Source: Microvelia longipes (Eukaryota > Arthropoda > Insecta > Hemiptera > Veliidae). From it: a stretch of 64,000 nt of DNA. This document shows positions 50,001-60,104 of this stretch, in pieces. A program made the translations under genes and the position numbers. The notes beneath the pieces are model-generated. The model was given only the letters and a program-made list of their open reading frames with translations. It was not told the DNA's origin and did not search any database. The stretch lies in assembly GCA_018340805.1 (NCBI GenBank), contig JACMZG010001911.1:51550052-51614051 (forward strand). The letters are read 5' to 3'. Within the stretch, counting starts at the first letter, position 1. Every line of letters starts with the position of its first letter.

Positions 50001-51604
50001 GAGCAGACGACAATTCTAAAATATTGAACTCTTGAAGTGTCTCAGCATTTCTTCCAATAAATACAGATCCTACACTAACATTCTCTTCCGTGAAAGATAA
50101 ACCAATTTTCAAACTATCATCAAATGTATCTATTTTCACTGAATTCACATCAAAACATAATTTCTCTAATTTTAATAAAACGCTATAATGAACGGGAACA
50201 AAACCAGAACCCATTGAATAAAATTTTAACTTAAAATCACATTGTGATATTTCATGTAATATTGACGATGGTTCAATATTTTTAACAGAGAGATCGGTGG
50301 TTAAACGGTTTTTGTTTAAGTAAAGATGGTACTGGGGTAGAGAATAGTAACACTCTGCATTGAAAAATGGTTCTGCTTCTAATTCCATATCTTCATGAGA
50401 GTCCAGTGATAAGAAATCATCTTTATCATCAGATAAATTATCAACATTCTCAGATACCATATATAAAGAAGCATCATTGAATTTAGTGATGTCTTCATCA
50501 CTTGACGAACTCATGCCACGACTTGGATCACTGTCAAGCCCACTATCTTCTCTAGTCAAACAATGTTTCTGTCTATCCACACTTGCAGTAACTATTAATT
50601 TCCTTGCTGCTCCATCAAATTTGCAGAACTTTCACTCTCTACTATGTTGTAAGGTAATTTAATTCTAATTTGTACTTAGCAGGTCTTTCGGATTTTAAGA
50701 AAAGAGTTTTTTCACTTAAAAGTACTTCAATATCCGAAGTCGAACGTATAAGAGGTAAATTAATTTCAATAAGTAGTTCATTTGCAACACAACTATTCAT
50801 TTTTGCATCAGGCGCATAGCGGAATTCTTGAAAATCCAAATTTTTTCTGTGTTTTATTTGATACTTAGGAGTTGTATATTCATCTGCTTTATCAAACTTA
50901 GGCGAATGAACAGTAGGCTCCGTAACTGGTTCAGAATAAGGATAATACGGGTTTGGTATAATATCTCCTATTAGTTCTTCAGAAGGGCCAGCTTTTTCTT
51001 CTTTTGATTTTTTACGTAATATACAAGGATGTTTATAACCTTTAAAATCCATTTTAGGGAATTTTAAGTTAGTACGATCAAGCTTAACTTTGTAATTATT
51101 TTCAACAGCAGCTAAAGCTGTATCATTGACAAATCCCTTCAACCTTTGGTCCTTCCTTGCCAGAGCTAAAGTCGACGGGTGAAATATCACATCAAATACA
51201 ACACATAGTTTACGATTTTTGTCTAAGTCGTCCCTAGGGGGTGCTTGGATGTATGGTAAAGACCATTGAACACCAGAGCTACCGTCTTGGTGATCTTTAG
51301 ACGATTTAGGTTTGCCAACATTTTCATTTTCACAAATGTTAATAAATGCTTTCCTATCACCGTCGACACTTGTTTTAATGACATAACCTGGTTTAGGATG
51401 AACAAAAGTAACATCTATCCCCCTTTCTTTTTCATACTGAGTTATCTCCTTCTCAAACAAAGCTCTATTTTCCGGATCATTAATCTCATCAACATAATCA
51501 ATAAACAGTTTACGAAATTCTTCTTTTTTAAGAGCTTCTGTAATTTGATTCAACTCTTCCTTAGTGATATCGATGTCATCCCGGCGATTTTGGTAACGAG
51601 CCAT
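41036..51604 (-). CDS. ktu: Kintoun, axonemal dynein assembly factor 2 (five coding exons)
   Basis: The protein is a cytoplasmic PIH1-family co-factor of HSP90/HSP70 that folds and pre-assembles axonemal dynein arms. In insects this serves sperm flagella and chordotonal cilia. Joined exons: 51604-49984, 48225-48097, 46911-46798, 45736-45555 and 41354-41036, about 788 codons, close to the family length (about 800). The N-terminus (ITEALKKEEFRKLFIDYVDE, then VTFVHPKPGYVIKTS) and the PIH1 core (QWSLPYIQAPP, FDVIFHPSTLALA at about 138-149) are diagnostic. A CS-like domain starts near residue 276, and the C-terminus has NSSILGQRKKNQRKARNKKR. The start at 51604 gives the expected N-terminus. Exon 1 lacks one base near 50658 and one near 50619, so the frame is broken twice there. 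All other exons keep phase. Assembly error is likelier than decay. Confidence 0.93.
42226..42304. repeat. Two adjacent hairpins in the last ktu intron
   Basis: Arms AACAGTAAATTTTAAA (42226-42241) and complement (42250-42265). Next to them, GAGTGTTCC (42269-42277) and its complement (42296-42304) enclose a further AT palindrome. Probably a small foldback element. Confidence 0.85.
43175..43742 (+). repeat. Dispersed family B copy inside ktu intron 4
   Basis: GGGTATGGGGTACCTCG at the left, ATACACTAGGAGCTACG and CAGACAACTTTAAG in the middle, and CCTATATACCTACGGTG near the right end. Confidence 0.7.
43979..44100. repeat. (CA)n then (TA)n compound microsatellite in ktu intron 4
   Basis: (AC)n at 43977-44008, a short break, then TA repeats to about 44100. 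Confidence 0.95.
44445..44697 (-). repeat. tRNA-derived SINE in ktu intron 4
   Basis: On the minus strand the head reads CCGTGGCCAAGGTTGTTAGA then GCGTTAGTC (A box). About 60 bases on is GGGTTCGCACCCAGG (B box, 44594-44608). The body ends with GCCGCAAGGCTC near 44460. A diverged copy lies at 56790-57030. Confidence 0.75.
45555..45736 (-). CDS. ktu: ktu exon 4 with SILK and VRF motifs
   Basis: Acceptor TTTACGTTCAG| and donor TACAG|GTAATT. Starts in phase 0 and ends with two bases of an Arg codon. Encodes RRRSILKDTRSLSESS, a Gly/Cys patch (GCGCGSPC) and KKQVRFSETISKKVYR. SILK-RSLSESS and V-R-F-S-E are shared Kintoun C-terminal motifs. Confidence 0.92.
46798..46911 (-). CDS. ktu: ktu exon 3 (38 codons)
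   Basis: Acceptor CATTTTTGTAG| and donor ATT|GTAAGATAT, phase 0-0. Encodes SSVDEVPSKADASN, then the basic KKDKKIRRTHSES. Lies between exons 2 and 4 with matching phases. Confidence 0.8.
47045..47229. mobile_element. Small TIR element (185 bp) in ktu intron 2
   Basis: Inverted ends TAGGGTTGCCA and TGGCAACCCTA, with TA at both outer edges. Internal GTCCTGGTTTTT occurs twice. The ends with TA could fit a mariner-like insertion, but superfamily is unsure. No protein. Confidence 0.65.
48097..48225 (-). CDS. ktu: ktu exon 2 (43 codons)
   Basis: Acceptor TTTTATTTGCAG| and donor CAA|GTAAGTATT are both strong. Phase 0 at both ends. Encodes PECNSDSKGDIVLKLSKLHL then an acidic run DDSDDCEDEEE. Confidence 0.85.
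48635..48815. repeat. Dispersed repeat family E, copy 2, in ktu intron 1
   Basis: ACTAGAAACAACACATGCCC, GAGAGTCCTAAATTATG and GAGTACCTGACATCG align with 14050-14240. Confidence 0.55.
48925..49615 (+). repeat. Dispersed family B, near full-length copy in ktu intron 1
   Basis: Covers both ends of the family: GGGTACCTCAGAACTTTTCC at the left, GACTCGCTTCGCTCATCCTC, ATACACTGGGAGCTGC, CAGACAGACAGCATTGTG and CTACAGTATAAATGAG. The open frame at 49398-49598 lies inside this repeat. Confidence 0.75.
49890..49937. repeat. (TAA)n/(TTA)n inverted trinucleotide tract
   Basis: (ATA)n running into its own complement (TAT)n, so the tract is itself palindromic. Lies just downstream of the ktu exon 1 donor. 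Confidence 0.9.
49984..51604 (-). CDS. ktu: ktu exon 1: PIH1 domain, CS-like domain and acidic middle
   Basis: The frame from the ATG stops at 50642 after KYKLEL. The next 12 residues (PYNIVESESSA region) are in a second frame. From about 50620 a third frame continues with FDGAARKLIVTASV and VDRQKHCLTREDSGLDSDPS to the stop at 49963. One extra A in each of two AAA runs would restore a single frame of 541 codons. The middle is acidic and serine-rich (MSSSSDEDITK, DDKDDFLSLD). The donor is uncertain: TTG|GTTTGT at 49984/49983 fits the phase of exon 2 but is weak. The residues after it (VCTPIE) would be intronic. Confidence 0.88.
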
Positions 51605-52316
51605 AAGAACTAAAACACTTTGCTTCCTTTAAAATAGTGTTGTTCGTTCAAAAAGTTTTATAGGCGAGATCTAATTGTATAATTTGTATTGAATTTACTT
51701 TTATATTGCTTCAAATATAATAATAGCAGTCTATTCTTTTCTAATCGGCTAAAAAAAATTAAATTGCTTTAAAACTACTCACAGACTTTATTTAGGAAAT
51801 ATTTAAATAACTTTAATTACTCTTTCTTAACTGAGACAAATTCTATCACAGAAAATTAAAATAAGTGAAAATTTATTTGCAAGATAAAAAACAAGTATTT
51901 TTTTGTTCAATTATACAGAAGTTTTTGACCTCAAATCGCAAAAATCAACAAACTACGCAGCCGGAGAAATCTCGAAATTTCCAAAGCGCATGCGGTTCGA
52001 CCTGCAAGGTAAACATTGCAATCCAGTTTTATTCATGCTTAAACAAGGGTAATTGTATTGCGGGCGAACTAACAATGAAAACCAAATTTTTACTAACAAT
52101 GAACTTAATACTAACAACTAAATTCTAAACATAAACACGTCCCTGAAAATAAAGGTACAGGACGGGAGGGGTTCCTTCCTATATTAATGTTCTCGATTTA
52201 CTATGCCTTATACGATCGCCCAATACTTTTTTAAAATCGCCTCGTATAAAAAAATTGTTGCCCATTGGGAATAATAATTCATCTCTTAAAATAAAAATCG
52301 TAATCTAGAATAAATA
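51605..52316 (-). promoter_or_regulatory. ktu 5' flank with a possible TATA box
   Basis: TATAAAA at 51656-51662 (minus strand) lies 52 bases before the ATG, which would place the start site near 51627 and give a very short 5' UTR. Otherwise AT-rich. Open frames at 51865-52128 have no support. Confidence 0.25.
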
Positions 52317-52560
52317 CGGGCCTTCGGCCCGTAGCCGCTACGCGGCCTCGGCGCTTCGCGCCTCGTCCGCTCCGCGGCGTCGGCCCACCGGGCCGCTTCG
52401 CGGTCCGGTGGCCTCCCTGTGGCCGCTTCGCGGCCACATTGTTGTTGTTTGTATGATGTGTTGTTTCATTATTGTTCTTGTTACATGGCATTTTGCCATG
52501 TACCTAGCGAATTTTGACAGCCTCTCCACACAGCCCCGCTTCGCGGGCCTGAGAGGCTTT
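52317..52560. repeat. GC-rich cluster of consecutive stem-loops upstream of ktu
   Basis: A run of GC-rich hairpins with TTC/TTCG loops: ACGGGCCTTCGGCCCGT (52317-52333), 12-bp arms at 52385-52396/52400-52411 (one G-T pair), and TGTGGCCGC/GCGGCCACA (52418-52438). Weaker ones follow: ACATGGCATTTTGCCATGT (52483-52501) and nested AGCCTCTC...CCCGCTTCGCGGG...GAGAGGCT (about 52519-52557). The surroundings are about 70-80% AT. The frames across it (Arg/Gly/Pro-rich) are not credible genes. Nature unknown. Confidence 0.85.
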
Positions 52561-53005
52561 CTCACAAATTTGATTTTACTAATTAAGATTTTATTAATAC
52601 TTTATATTAATAGTATGCTATAATATTAAAACTAACAAGCATTATAAACAAAAATATATTCATGATTTTGTTTTTAAATAAAAATACCGTTTCCGTCACT
52701 TAGGATCATAGATAAACATATTAACATAGATGGCTCACTCAAAGATTTAAAAAAAAAATTTGATGGATGCAGGAGGCTCAAGTAGTACAGTTAGTGGTGA
52801 CAGCGTGAAACTGTCGCATATTTTATTTCTGACATTTATTTATTTATTTTTATTCAACCAAACAACGAGCTGTTGAGGGTAATCAAGTCTTTCCATCCGC
52901 TTTTTCAGCGCTAGAATCATGAGGAGTCGATGGATGAGTGATCCCAAGAAAGCTCTATAAGAATTTCGTATAAATTGGTAAAAAGTGAAAAAAAAAATTT
53001 CTCAC
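52561..53005. other. AT-rich spacer, no gene
   Basis: Contains an ATTTATTTATTTATTTTTATT run near 52837, typical of LINE tails. No coding frame. Confidence 0.45.
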
Positions 53006-53009
53006 TCTT

Positions 53010-53118
53010 ACTTCACCCATTCTGTCGTCCCTCCTTGGATTTGAACCTCTAATGTCAGAGTTTCAATTTTTGTTTGTTTCCTTATCCTTTTGCGCTAACC
53101 CGAGATGTTATACTCAGA
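53010..53118 (-). repeat. tRNA-like SINE fragment
   Basis: On the minus strand: GGTTAGCGCAAAAGGATAAG (A-box region), and about 40 bases later GAGGTTCAAATCCAAGG (B box, about 53033-53049). Confidence 0.5.
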
Positions 53119-54058
53119 TAGCAAATTTAAATGTTAAGTCTAAAAAACTAAAAATGAATTATTGTTATTTTTTTAAGAAAACGATGGTGCTGCTTCGCGT
53201 GATGAGGCCCAAGTTTTATTAAACAAAAATACATCGCGAATACTACAGCATACCATAGATCTTTGTTTACTTTTATTTTATTTTACTAAACGATTGGCAA
53301 CTGTTTGTTTTTAAAAAATACTACAGCACAATCTATTAGAGAATAGAGCAAATATATTTTTACTACTAGCGCTATTCAAGACTCTAGTGATGAGGCCCCC
53401 AACTTAAATCATAAACACAAACTTGTCAATTGAGTGTTCCTACTACACTCGGGAGTGAACCATCTATGTTAATATTGTTTATCTATGCTTAGGATTGTCT
53501 GATTGAGCTGAAACCGGTCGCAATCGTTTTAGAATGACTTCGACCATATAAAGACTACTTCGAGGTTCTTCCGCTTTACGGGCCTGCTTTGCTCGGCGAG
53601 GTTTAGTGGAAGCCATTTTTGTCCGGTCTCTCTGGGACAGCAGGCTTACCAGGATGGAGCAAGAGGTAGAGGTCCATCTTTTATATTATGTCCCATCCTC
53701 TAACACTACTAACCCAACAGATATCGTACAAGTCTTTGACCTGGACGTATACATATATACAAGATTATATATATATGTATACTGTTTGCGCCATTTGTGA
53801 TGGTTCGATTGAGCTGAAATTGGTCTTAATCGATTCAGCTAGCCGTCTACCTAAACACAAAATACCTTGTTTTAAAGCCATTTCAAGTTTCAAAAATTTT
53901 TTTTTTTCATGACGTCATAACTTTGATTGATTACGTCATAATGTTTTTATAAACAATAGGCCTCGTAACCTCCTCAACATCTCGCGATTTGCAAAGTTTC
54001 GTTTCAATTTGAGAACGCCTTCGAGAGTTATCGTTCGCCATACGAAAGGGTAGAAACT

Positions 54059-54060
<2 letters not shown>
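53119..54060. other. Repeat-derived spacer, no gene
   Basis: GTGATGAGGCCC occurs twice (about 53200 and 53390) and GATTGAGCTGAAA twice (about 53501 and 53807), so diverged repeats are present. The right end holds GAGAACGCCTTCGAGAGTTA, related to segments beside the TA tracts at 15.2 and 19.4 kb. Open frames at 53606-53912 are unsupported. Confidence 0.45.
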
Positions 54061-54061
<1 letters not shown>

Positions 54062-54153
<92 letters not shown>

Positions 54154-54165
54154 ATTATATATATA
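54062..54165. repeat. (TA)n microsatellite
   Basis: About 85 bp of pure TA followed by interrupted TA. Confidence 0.95.
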
Positions 54166-54484
54166 CATATTATAAAACTTTTTTCGGACATATTTTTTTG
54201 TTATCAGGAAGCCAATAAAAACCGATTCCGCTCACTCCCACCCTCAACTTCCGTCATCCGAAAACTCATAAGCGTCATTTTCATTATGAAAATTCGCTAA
54301 AAATCGCTCCTCAAGGATAGTAAATCGTCTCTTAGAATAGATATAGTCATGTTTAAGATGATAGATCGCCTCCTATTATAATAAATCGATTCTTGGTTAA
54401 TTATTCACCCCTCCCCTCCATGACCCGAAAAATTCACTAAAATATTCCATAAGTAAAAAAAATAGCTCCCATAAAAATATCGAA

Positions 54485-55432
54485 AAATTTGTGTACCTTT
54501 GAATTTTTCCTCACAATAATGGATTCACTAAGCTCATCCTCATCATTTCGAGCTCGCTTTGCTCGTCCACAGAATATAAAAATCATCAAATATTTGATGC
54601 AACACGTCTTTGGACTTGCTTTGCTAGTCCTGAGACAGTTAAGTAGTAGTTTTATTCTAAGCTGTCATCCATCCAGGCACTTACCTCGCTCAATGCTGCT
54701 TAACATTTGTAACCCAAAAAACCCGTAGATATACAAACCATATTAAAATTAACCTTATATTATATTTATTGATTACATAAAGGGTACCTTTTTACCAAAT
54801 TTTAACTCAATTAAATCATTTTTAAATTTTTAACAATTTTTTTTTAAAAAAGATAGATATTTGAAAAAAGTAGTGCTCAGAAAGAGGTGAAATTTACATT
54901 TGTTGCTCCTATATATGACTATGTATGCGCTAAATTTTATTTAATTAAAATATTTAGCTGTATCATTACTGCCGATGAAGACACCACGAAACATGCCGAA
55001 GGCCTTTTTTTAATTTTTTTCAAAACGTATACAAGTCTTCGATACAAATTGAACTAATGCTGATATGTATTGAAATGAAACCTAACACAAGTATTGGCCT
55101 CATATATTTCTACATGAGTGCTAAATTTCAAATCGATCGAAACATTTTTTCGCATCTTATGAATTTTTGAAATATTGGCTAAGTCATTTTTTCTGGTTAG
55201 TGACGTCATAGAAAAAAATTCCTGATAACCATAGCTGATAACACAACTAGACTTAAAGATTGATTTTTGTACCAAGACAAACACACACACACATATAGAC
55301 AATTCTGCGAAAACCACTCAGGAGGTCTTAAAAACACATGAAACAGATAATTCGTGTTAAATCCCGGTTTCGGAATTTTATGCAAACAATACTTTTTCTA
55401 TATATTTACTGTATTGATGAGGAAAAGTAAAA
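54485..55432 (+). repeat. Dispersed family B, long diverged copy
   Basis: GTGTACCTTTGAATTTTTCC at the left, CGAGCTCGCTTTGCTCGTCC, CTCAATGCTGCTTAAC, then at the right GACAATTCTGCGAAAACCAC, ATCCCGGTTTCGG and TGATGAGGAAAAG. Longer than the other copies by about 250 bp. Confidence 0.7.
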
Positions 55433-56789
55433 ATGATGATGATAATGATAAAAAGCATGTGTTCACCGCTTTATCGCCTAATGTTCACCCCTTGTTAATG
55501 CACTTAACTTTTTAAATGATACCAAAATACAAGACTCAATAATTTGTCCAGGGTCCAGACTTGAAAAACATATTTTGTACTTCTTCAAACCTATGAATGA
55601 ACTGAAAATGAATAAACACTCGATTTATTGGAAATATGATTAGCTTTAAAAAATTGTCTCCTCGAGTTTACATACGGTCGTATGTATTAAGTTGGTCAAC
55701 AAAATTCAAGGAACCAAAAAAGCACGATTTTCGAAAATGTTGAGCATGCACATGGCTTTTTTTTAAAAAATAGTTTGTGTTATATTTTTGTTAATTTACT
55801 CGTTTAATTTCTTATAATTTATGTCTAAATTATTTTTACTTTTTGTTTTTACTTATGTTTTCTTTTATTACCATAATTTTTGTGGGTAATGAAATGAAAT
55901 GAAATGAAACCATTTATTAAGGAAACAATAACATATTACATATACATAACTAATATACATGAATATTTTATCTACATGACTTGGCAATATTATAATTTGT
56001 TTATTTATTATTATTTATAATTTATTATATATAATTTTATTTATTATTACTTATTTATTATTTATCTATTCTTTTTATTTTTATACTATATTTATGTTCC
56101 TCAAATCAGCCTTTCAGCTGTGGGTAATTGCCTGTAAATAAATAAATAAATGCGCAATCATATGAGCCCTCCACTTTGGATAGGTAGACTAGGGTTTTTT
56201 CATTATTTAAGTATATTCTCAAAAAAATAATTGTCTCAGAACAAAATGAGTCACGTTTTCAGGTCTGGCTCCAGGACTAAATGTATGACAAGGGAACTTT
56301 ATAATCAACGTAAAATATGTCTAATGTTAAAGGTTGAAACAGAGTAGAAATTGATTTAGGATACTTCGAACAATATTGATACTAAACAAGTAATGGCAAA
56401 TGACAATGAAATGGTTTAATCACATCAGGTCAATTCCAATAACTAATTTTATATTAGGATTGAAGATGATAAACTTAGAAAAGAATTCTAAGGACTATTT
56501 TGTAAATCTTTAATACTTCAAATAAATCATGACCCACTTAAGTTAAAATATGCTGTCTAAGAAGCGTTAATTGTTGTTAATTAGTTCACTTCTTTACTCT
56601 ACATAATTGCAATTTGTCATGATAATTAGTTTTATTTTCGATGTCTAGTGTAACTACTGCTAATTAGAAGTCAATGTTGAAAATATTACACTTCTGGTTC
56701 ATTTTATTAAATAAACACAGATGTCTTTATTGCATATGAATACTGACTGTATTTATTTTAGCAAATTGATTATTAATTTGACTAATAAT
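55433..56789. other. LINE-tail-like and AT-rich spacer, no gene
   Basis: (TGAAA)n at 55889-55909 and CTGTAAATAAATAAATAAATG at about 56132 look like the two ends of a degraded LINE 3' segment. At 56150-56280, CACTTTGGATAGGTAGACTA belongs to the repeat also seen at 22230 and 34410. No coding frame. Confidence 0.45.
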
Positions 56790-57030
56790 GACTTTTCAAA
56801 GCCTTACTGCTCATTAAGGTTATCCCTGCGGGAACAACATTAGATCGTAATGGTGATCTTTTTACTCTTATATGTGTATTTTAAAATTGTTTATAATTTA
56901 TATGAACAATTATGAAAAATAAACTGAGAGCATAACCTGGAATACGAACCACAGACTAGACCTCCGTGGAGTGAAAGGTCAATATAAATAATACTGACGC
57001 TTTAACGACCTCAACTCGTGGGGATACGTC
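56790..57030 (-). repeat. tRNA-derived SINE, second copy of the 44.5-kb family
   Basis: CTGAGAGCATAACCTGGAAT and the order of the tail (GGTTATCCCTGCGGGAACAA) match 44445-44697. The B box has decayed. Confidence 0.6.
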
Positions 57031-57169
57031 GCAAATGTTCATTGTCACAAATGGCCATTGAAGCAAAAATATTTCAAGGTTGTCTAACTTGATCGATGAT
57101 GCAAAAGGGTTCCTGTGTAAATAAAAGGAGATCTTTATCTTTTGTTTTTATTATAGAAGGTGAACTCAC

Positions 57170-57460
57170 CATAGAGATATTTTTACCTTTTCGATGTGAA
57201 ACATCATGAAAGCAACCTGACCACCCTCGATGATAAATACAATCAAATACAGTATAAAATTACAATAACTTATATAGGAGACTGTTGAAATACAAATCAA
57301 AACACAAACAATGTGCGGGAAGCCAAAATCAATTGATTTATTATAACCTCAACTCACTCTTAAAGGAGGTTTCAATGAGGTTATAGAGAGCCCAAAAAAA
57401 TGTTTCAGGCCTTTCAATATTATAAGATAGGCTATGCCCCTTCTATTATATATCTATATG
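57170..57460 (+). mobile_element. MITE family D copy, about 291 bp
   Basis: CATAGAGATATTTTTACC at the left and TATATATCTATATG at the right. Interior AATACAAATCAAAACACAAA and GGCTATGCCCC in family order. Confidence 0.65.
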
Positions 57461-58360
57461 GTGCTCGTCGCTGTTTTTATCTGTCAAAATTGCTAAATTT
57501 CATTCATTTTTAAGAAAAAATAACATAAATATTAAATAATTTGTATTTGATTTCACAAAAATTTGATAGATAAAAGGTGTGCTTGATAGTGTTTTGTTTT
57601 TCAAGAGTGAATAAATAGACTTAGTCCAAAAAAATGTATAACGTGATTCAATTTGATGCAAACGGAGGTTATAACCTGATTTTTTATGTCAGCAGTGACG
57701 TCATTGCAGGAATCGGTACAGGCAGTCAACATTGAAAATTTACTATTTATATTTTAGGTGGATTAATCAAGACTTCAGTACTTTAAAATTTTCTATTTAT
57801 TTACATTAAAATTAAAAAAAGATGTTTCGCATGGCGAAGCCAGGCAATACAATTTTGTTTACTATTTATTCCTGCAATGACGTCATAAATGGAACATAAA
57901 TGATACACATCATATTGAAATATAAATGGATTCACACCCATTGAGGCGTATCTAAATAAAATGCAAATCACTGAATAAATAAATAAAGTTTCTTTCCACT
58001 GATGATTTATTATTAAAAAAAAAGTCTGAATGGTCATCATCAGTGCTAGAACACAATAAAATGAAAGAGTCAAAAACTAAAATAACTAACCAAAAATTTA
58101 CAATAAACATATAATATAAATGAAAAAAAGATTTCCACAGAGGGTCTCGAAAGAAAAACATAATTTATTTAAAGCAAGATGCATGTAGCGGTCGATAAAT
58201 TAACTATAGCCTCAGGCTAAAAAGACAACTGTACAAACAGTACAAATAGTAACAAATAGTTACTTTTTAATAGGAAAGACATGAACATGTTTAAAGTTTA
58301 TTTATTTTCATTTACATCCATTACTTTTTTTTAAATGAAATTTTTAGTTACCACTTACTT
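57461..58360. other. AT-rich spacer, no gene
   Basis: Open frames on the minus strand at 57801-58161 are hydrophobic and unsupported. GCATGGCGAAGCCAGGC (57829-57845) is a small GC-rich island. Confidence 0.45.
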
Positions 58361-58569
58361 ATTAAAGCTTTTGAGGAGGAATAGGTCCAAAATAACGGAA
58401 TCATTTGTCTGTTACTCTAGTTGTTGTCCAAACATCTATTTGTTAGCAACCATGTAAATGTTTTTTGTAATTAATTATGTTAAGCCTTAAAAAAGATAAA
58501 ATTATATCGAAAGCTCGGCAAAATTATTTTTTTTTTATTTTGGACCTATTCCTTCTCAAAAGCTTTAAT
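58361..58569. mobile_element. 209-bp MITE with 35-bp near-perfect TIRs
   Basis: 58361-58395 (ATTAAAGCTTTTGAGGAGGA...) and the complement of 58535-58569 agree at 34 of 35 positions. TTAA occurs just inside both outer edges, which would fit a TTAA target site. No coding capacity. Confidence 0.8.
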
Positions 58570-58723
58570 AATTTAAAATAGAGGTCCTATAAAGTTTTTT
58601 ACCCTAATACTAACTATAAGTTCTTACACTAACTTACTCCAACTAATATTGTTTTGAACAAGCTATTCTAATGTTAATATATACAATAATACACACACTA
58701 TAGCAAAACTATATACAGATAGT

Positions 58724-58864
58724 TTAATCAGTTGACAGTGTAAGAAAATAATGCGGGGATTTAATGTAGTTTGTCCTCGATGTTAAACCATGCCCAAAAT
58801 TTCATATCTGATCAACCTCATTGGTTCCTCAAGACTATTTCCCCACACTGTCAACTGATTTAAA
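58724..58864. mobile_element. Short TIR element, about 140 bp, copy 1
   Basis: TTTAATCAGTTGACAGTGT at the left and ACACTGTCAACTGATTTAAA at the right. A second copy is at 60835-60968. Confidence 0.7.
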
Positions 58865-58889
58865 CCGTCTGCTATACTATAATTTGTAC

Positions 58890-58975
58890 CTAAAAAGTAT
58901 GCGATACCCAGGATGGCTTCAGTCCAGTGTTTTACAGAAACATCCAACTTTACTCACAATAGCATCAAGAACAGC
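58890..58975 (-). other. Splice-flanked segment C of an unidentified transcript
   Basis: Acceptor CTATTTTCTTTCAG| at 58976 and a possible donor TTTTTAG|GTACAA at 58890. One frame reads AVLDAIVSKVGCFCKTLD, a stop, then SHPGYRILF. No family recognised. Could be non-coding or decayed. Confidence 0.25.
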
Positions 58976-58990
58976 CTGAAAGAAAATAGG

Positions 58991-59189
58991 GAACGGATTA
59001 AGATTGTTGCATTTTTAATTTTTTTTTGTATTTTAATGTATTAAAATTGTTTTTGTTTTGTTATTTATAATATTTTTATTGTAATGTTTATATAAAAAAA
59101 AGGGTTATTTTCTTTCTTTCTTTCTTTGTTGAAAGGTACTACCCAAGCAAAATTTTAAAAGCCTTTTTTACTCTTGTATTCAGTATTCC
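58991..59189. other. Low-complexity T-rich stretch with (TTTC)n
   Basis: (TTTC)n at about 59110-59128. No gene. Confidence 0.5.
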
Positions 59190-59700
59190 CAGAGGCCGAC
59201 TGAGCCCAAAAAGCCTGATGAGGGTTTGGGCCAGTCTTCTGTATGGGGCCCTTAAAAGTTCAAATAAATAAATAGGCACCTTATGGACCTTAGATTCAGG
59301 TAAGAATATTTATTTACAATTAACGGCTTACAAGCCTTTTAAGTAAAAAATTTTAACATGAATCATTTGGTAATAAAGAGTAAACATATGGTTTAGAGTT
59401 ATAATAACAACTGACTTGTTTAAGTAAACAAGAAATAAAGAATGTTTTTAAGTATTTAAATATTTGTCTCTAGAAGCTCTTTATCTATATTAGAAGCTCT
59501 ACAGTCTATTATTAGGCCCCTTTGACTCCGGTGTTAAAATATAATACATAATTATAATAAATAAATAACTTTATGTATTATAACCTTAGAAAGTTTAATT
59601 TTTTTCTTTTAAATTTTTGTTAATTTTCTTTAAGTTTATTTTTGGCTGAGGGGCCCAAGGAGGGCTGCCGCCCCCACCCTCACTGGCCAGTCTGCCCCTG
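59190..59700. mobile_element. hAT-type element, 511 bp, no transposase
   Basis: Left end CAGAGGCCGACTGAGCCC and right end GGCCAGTCTGCCCCTG form the TIR of a widespread hAT type (CAGRGGC-GACTG). Flanked by AGTATTCC (59182-59189) and AGTATTCA (59701-59708), an 8-bp target duplication with one change. Interior is AT-rich and non-coding. Confidence 0.75.
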
Positions 59701-59807
59701 AGTATTCAGATGGGCAAAGGCATTGTACAAAAGACTTTAAGTGATGCTGCATTAGGGCACAACTCCTTCCCTTTGTAATAATATTACTAATACAAACAAA
59801 TAATCAC

Positions 59808-59955
59808 CTTTATCAGAGTTTCCAAAATAGATCAGTTTTCCCCTAACACCTCCAAATACAGTCTGATAAGGAAACAGGGAATTTCAGGATCATATCTCTG
59901 AGCTTATCCTCAATATTAGACCCACACTTCATAACTCTTGAGCTTCATCGGCAAA
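59808..59955 (-). other. Splice-flanked segment B of an unidentified transcript
   Basis: Acceptor CATTTTCTTGTTTCAG| and donor AAAG|GTGATTA. Protein-like stretches appear in different frames (FADEAQEL; MKCGSNIEDKLRDMILKFP; LIRLYLEVLGEN), so any coding frame is interrupted. Not recognised. Confidence 0.3.
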
Positions 59956-60104
59956 CTGAAACAAGAAAATGAGTATTACAGGATGTCAGTTGATGCCTAA
60001 GAGGTAATCAGTCCAGCCTCAGTTGAACTAGGGCATTAATAATCAAATGTTGAAAAGCAGCGCTCCTGTTAAATCAAAAGTGAACTAAAAAACACTATGC
60101 AGTG

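Noticed and set aside
51223..51613. Plus- and minus-strand frames over ktu exon 1
   Set aside because: Shadows of the PIH1-coding frame. No independent support.
52279..52623. Arg/Gly/Pro-rich frames and an overlapping plus-strand frame
   Set aside because: They overlap the GC hairpin cluster in several frames at once, which reflects base composition and palindromes, not coding.
57801..58161. Overlapping hydrophobic minus-strand frames
   Set aside because: Rich in Phe, Ile and Leu as expected from AT-rich DNA. Two overlapping frames and no conserved motif.
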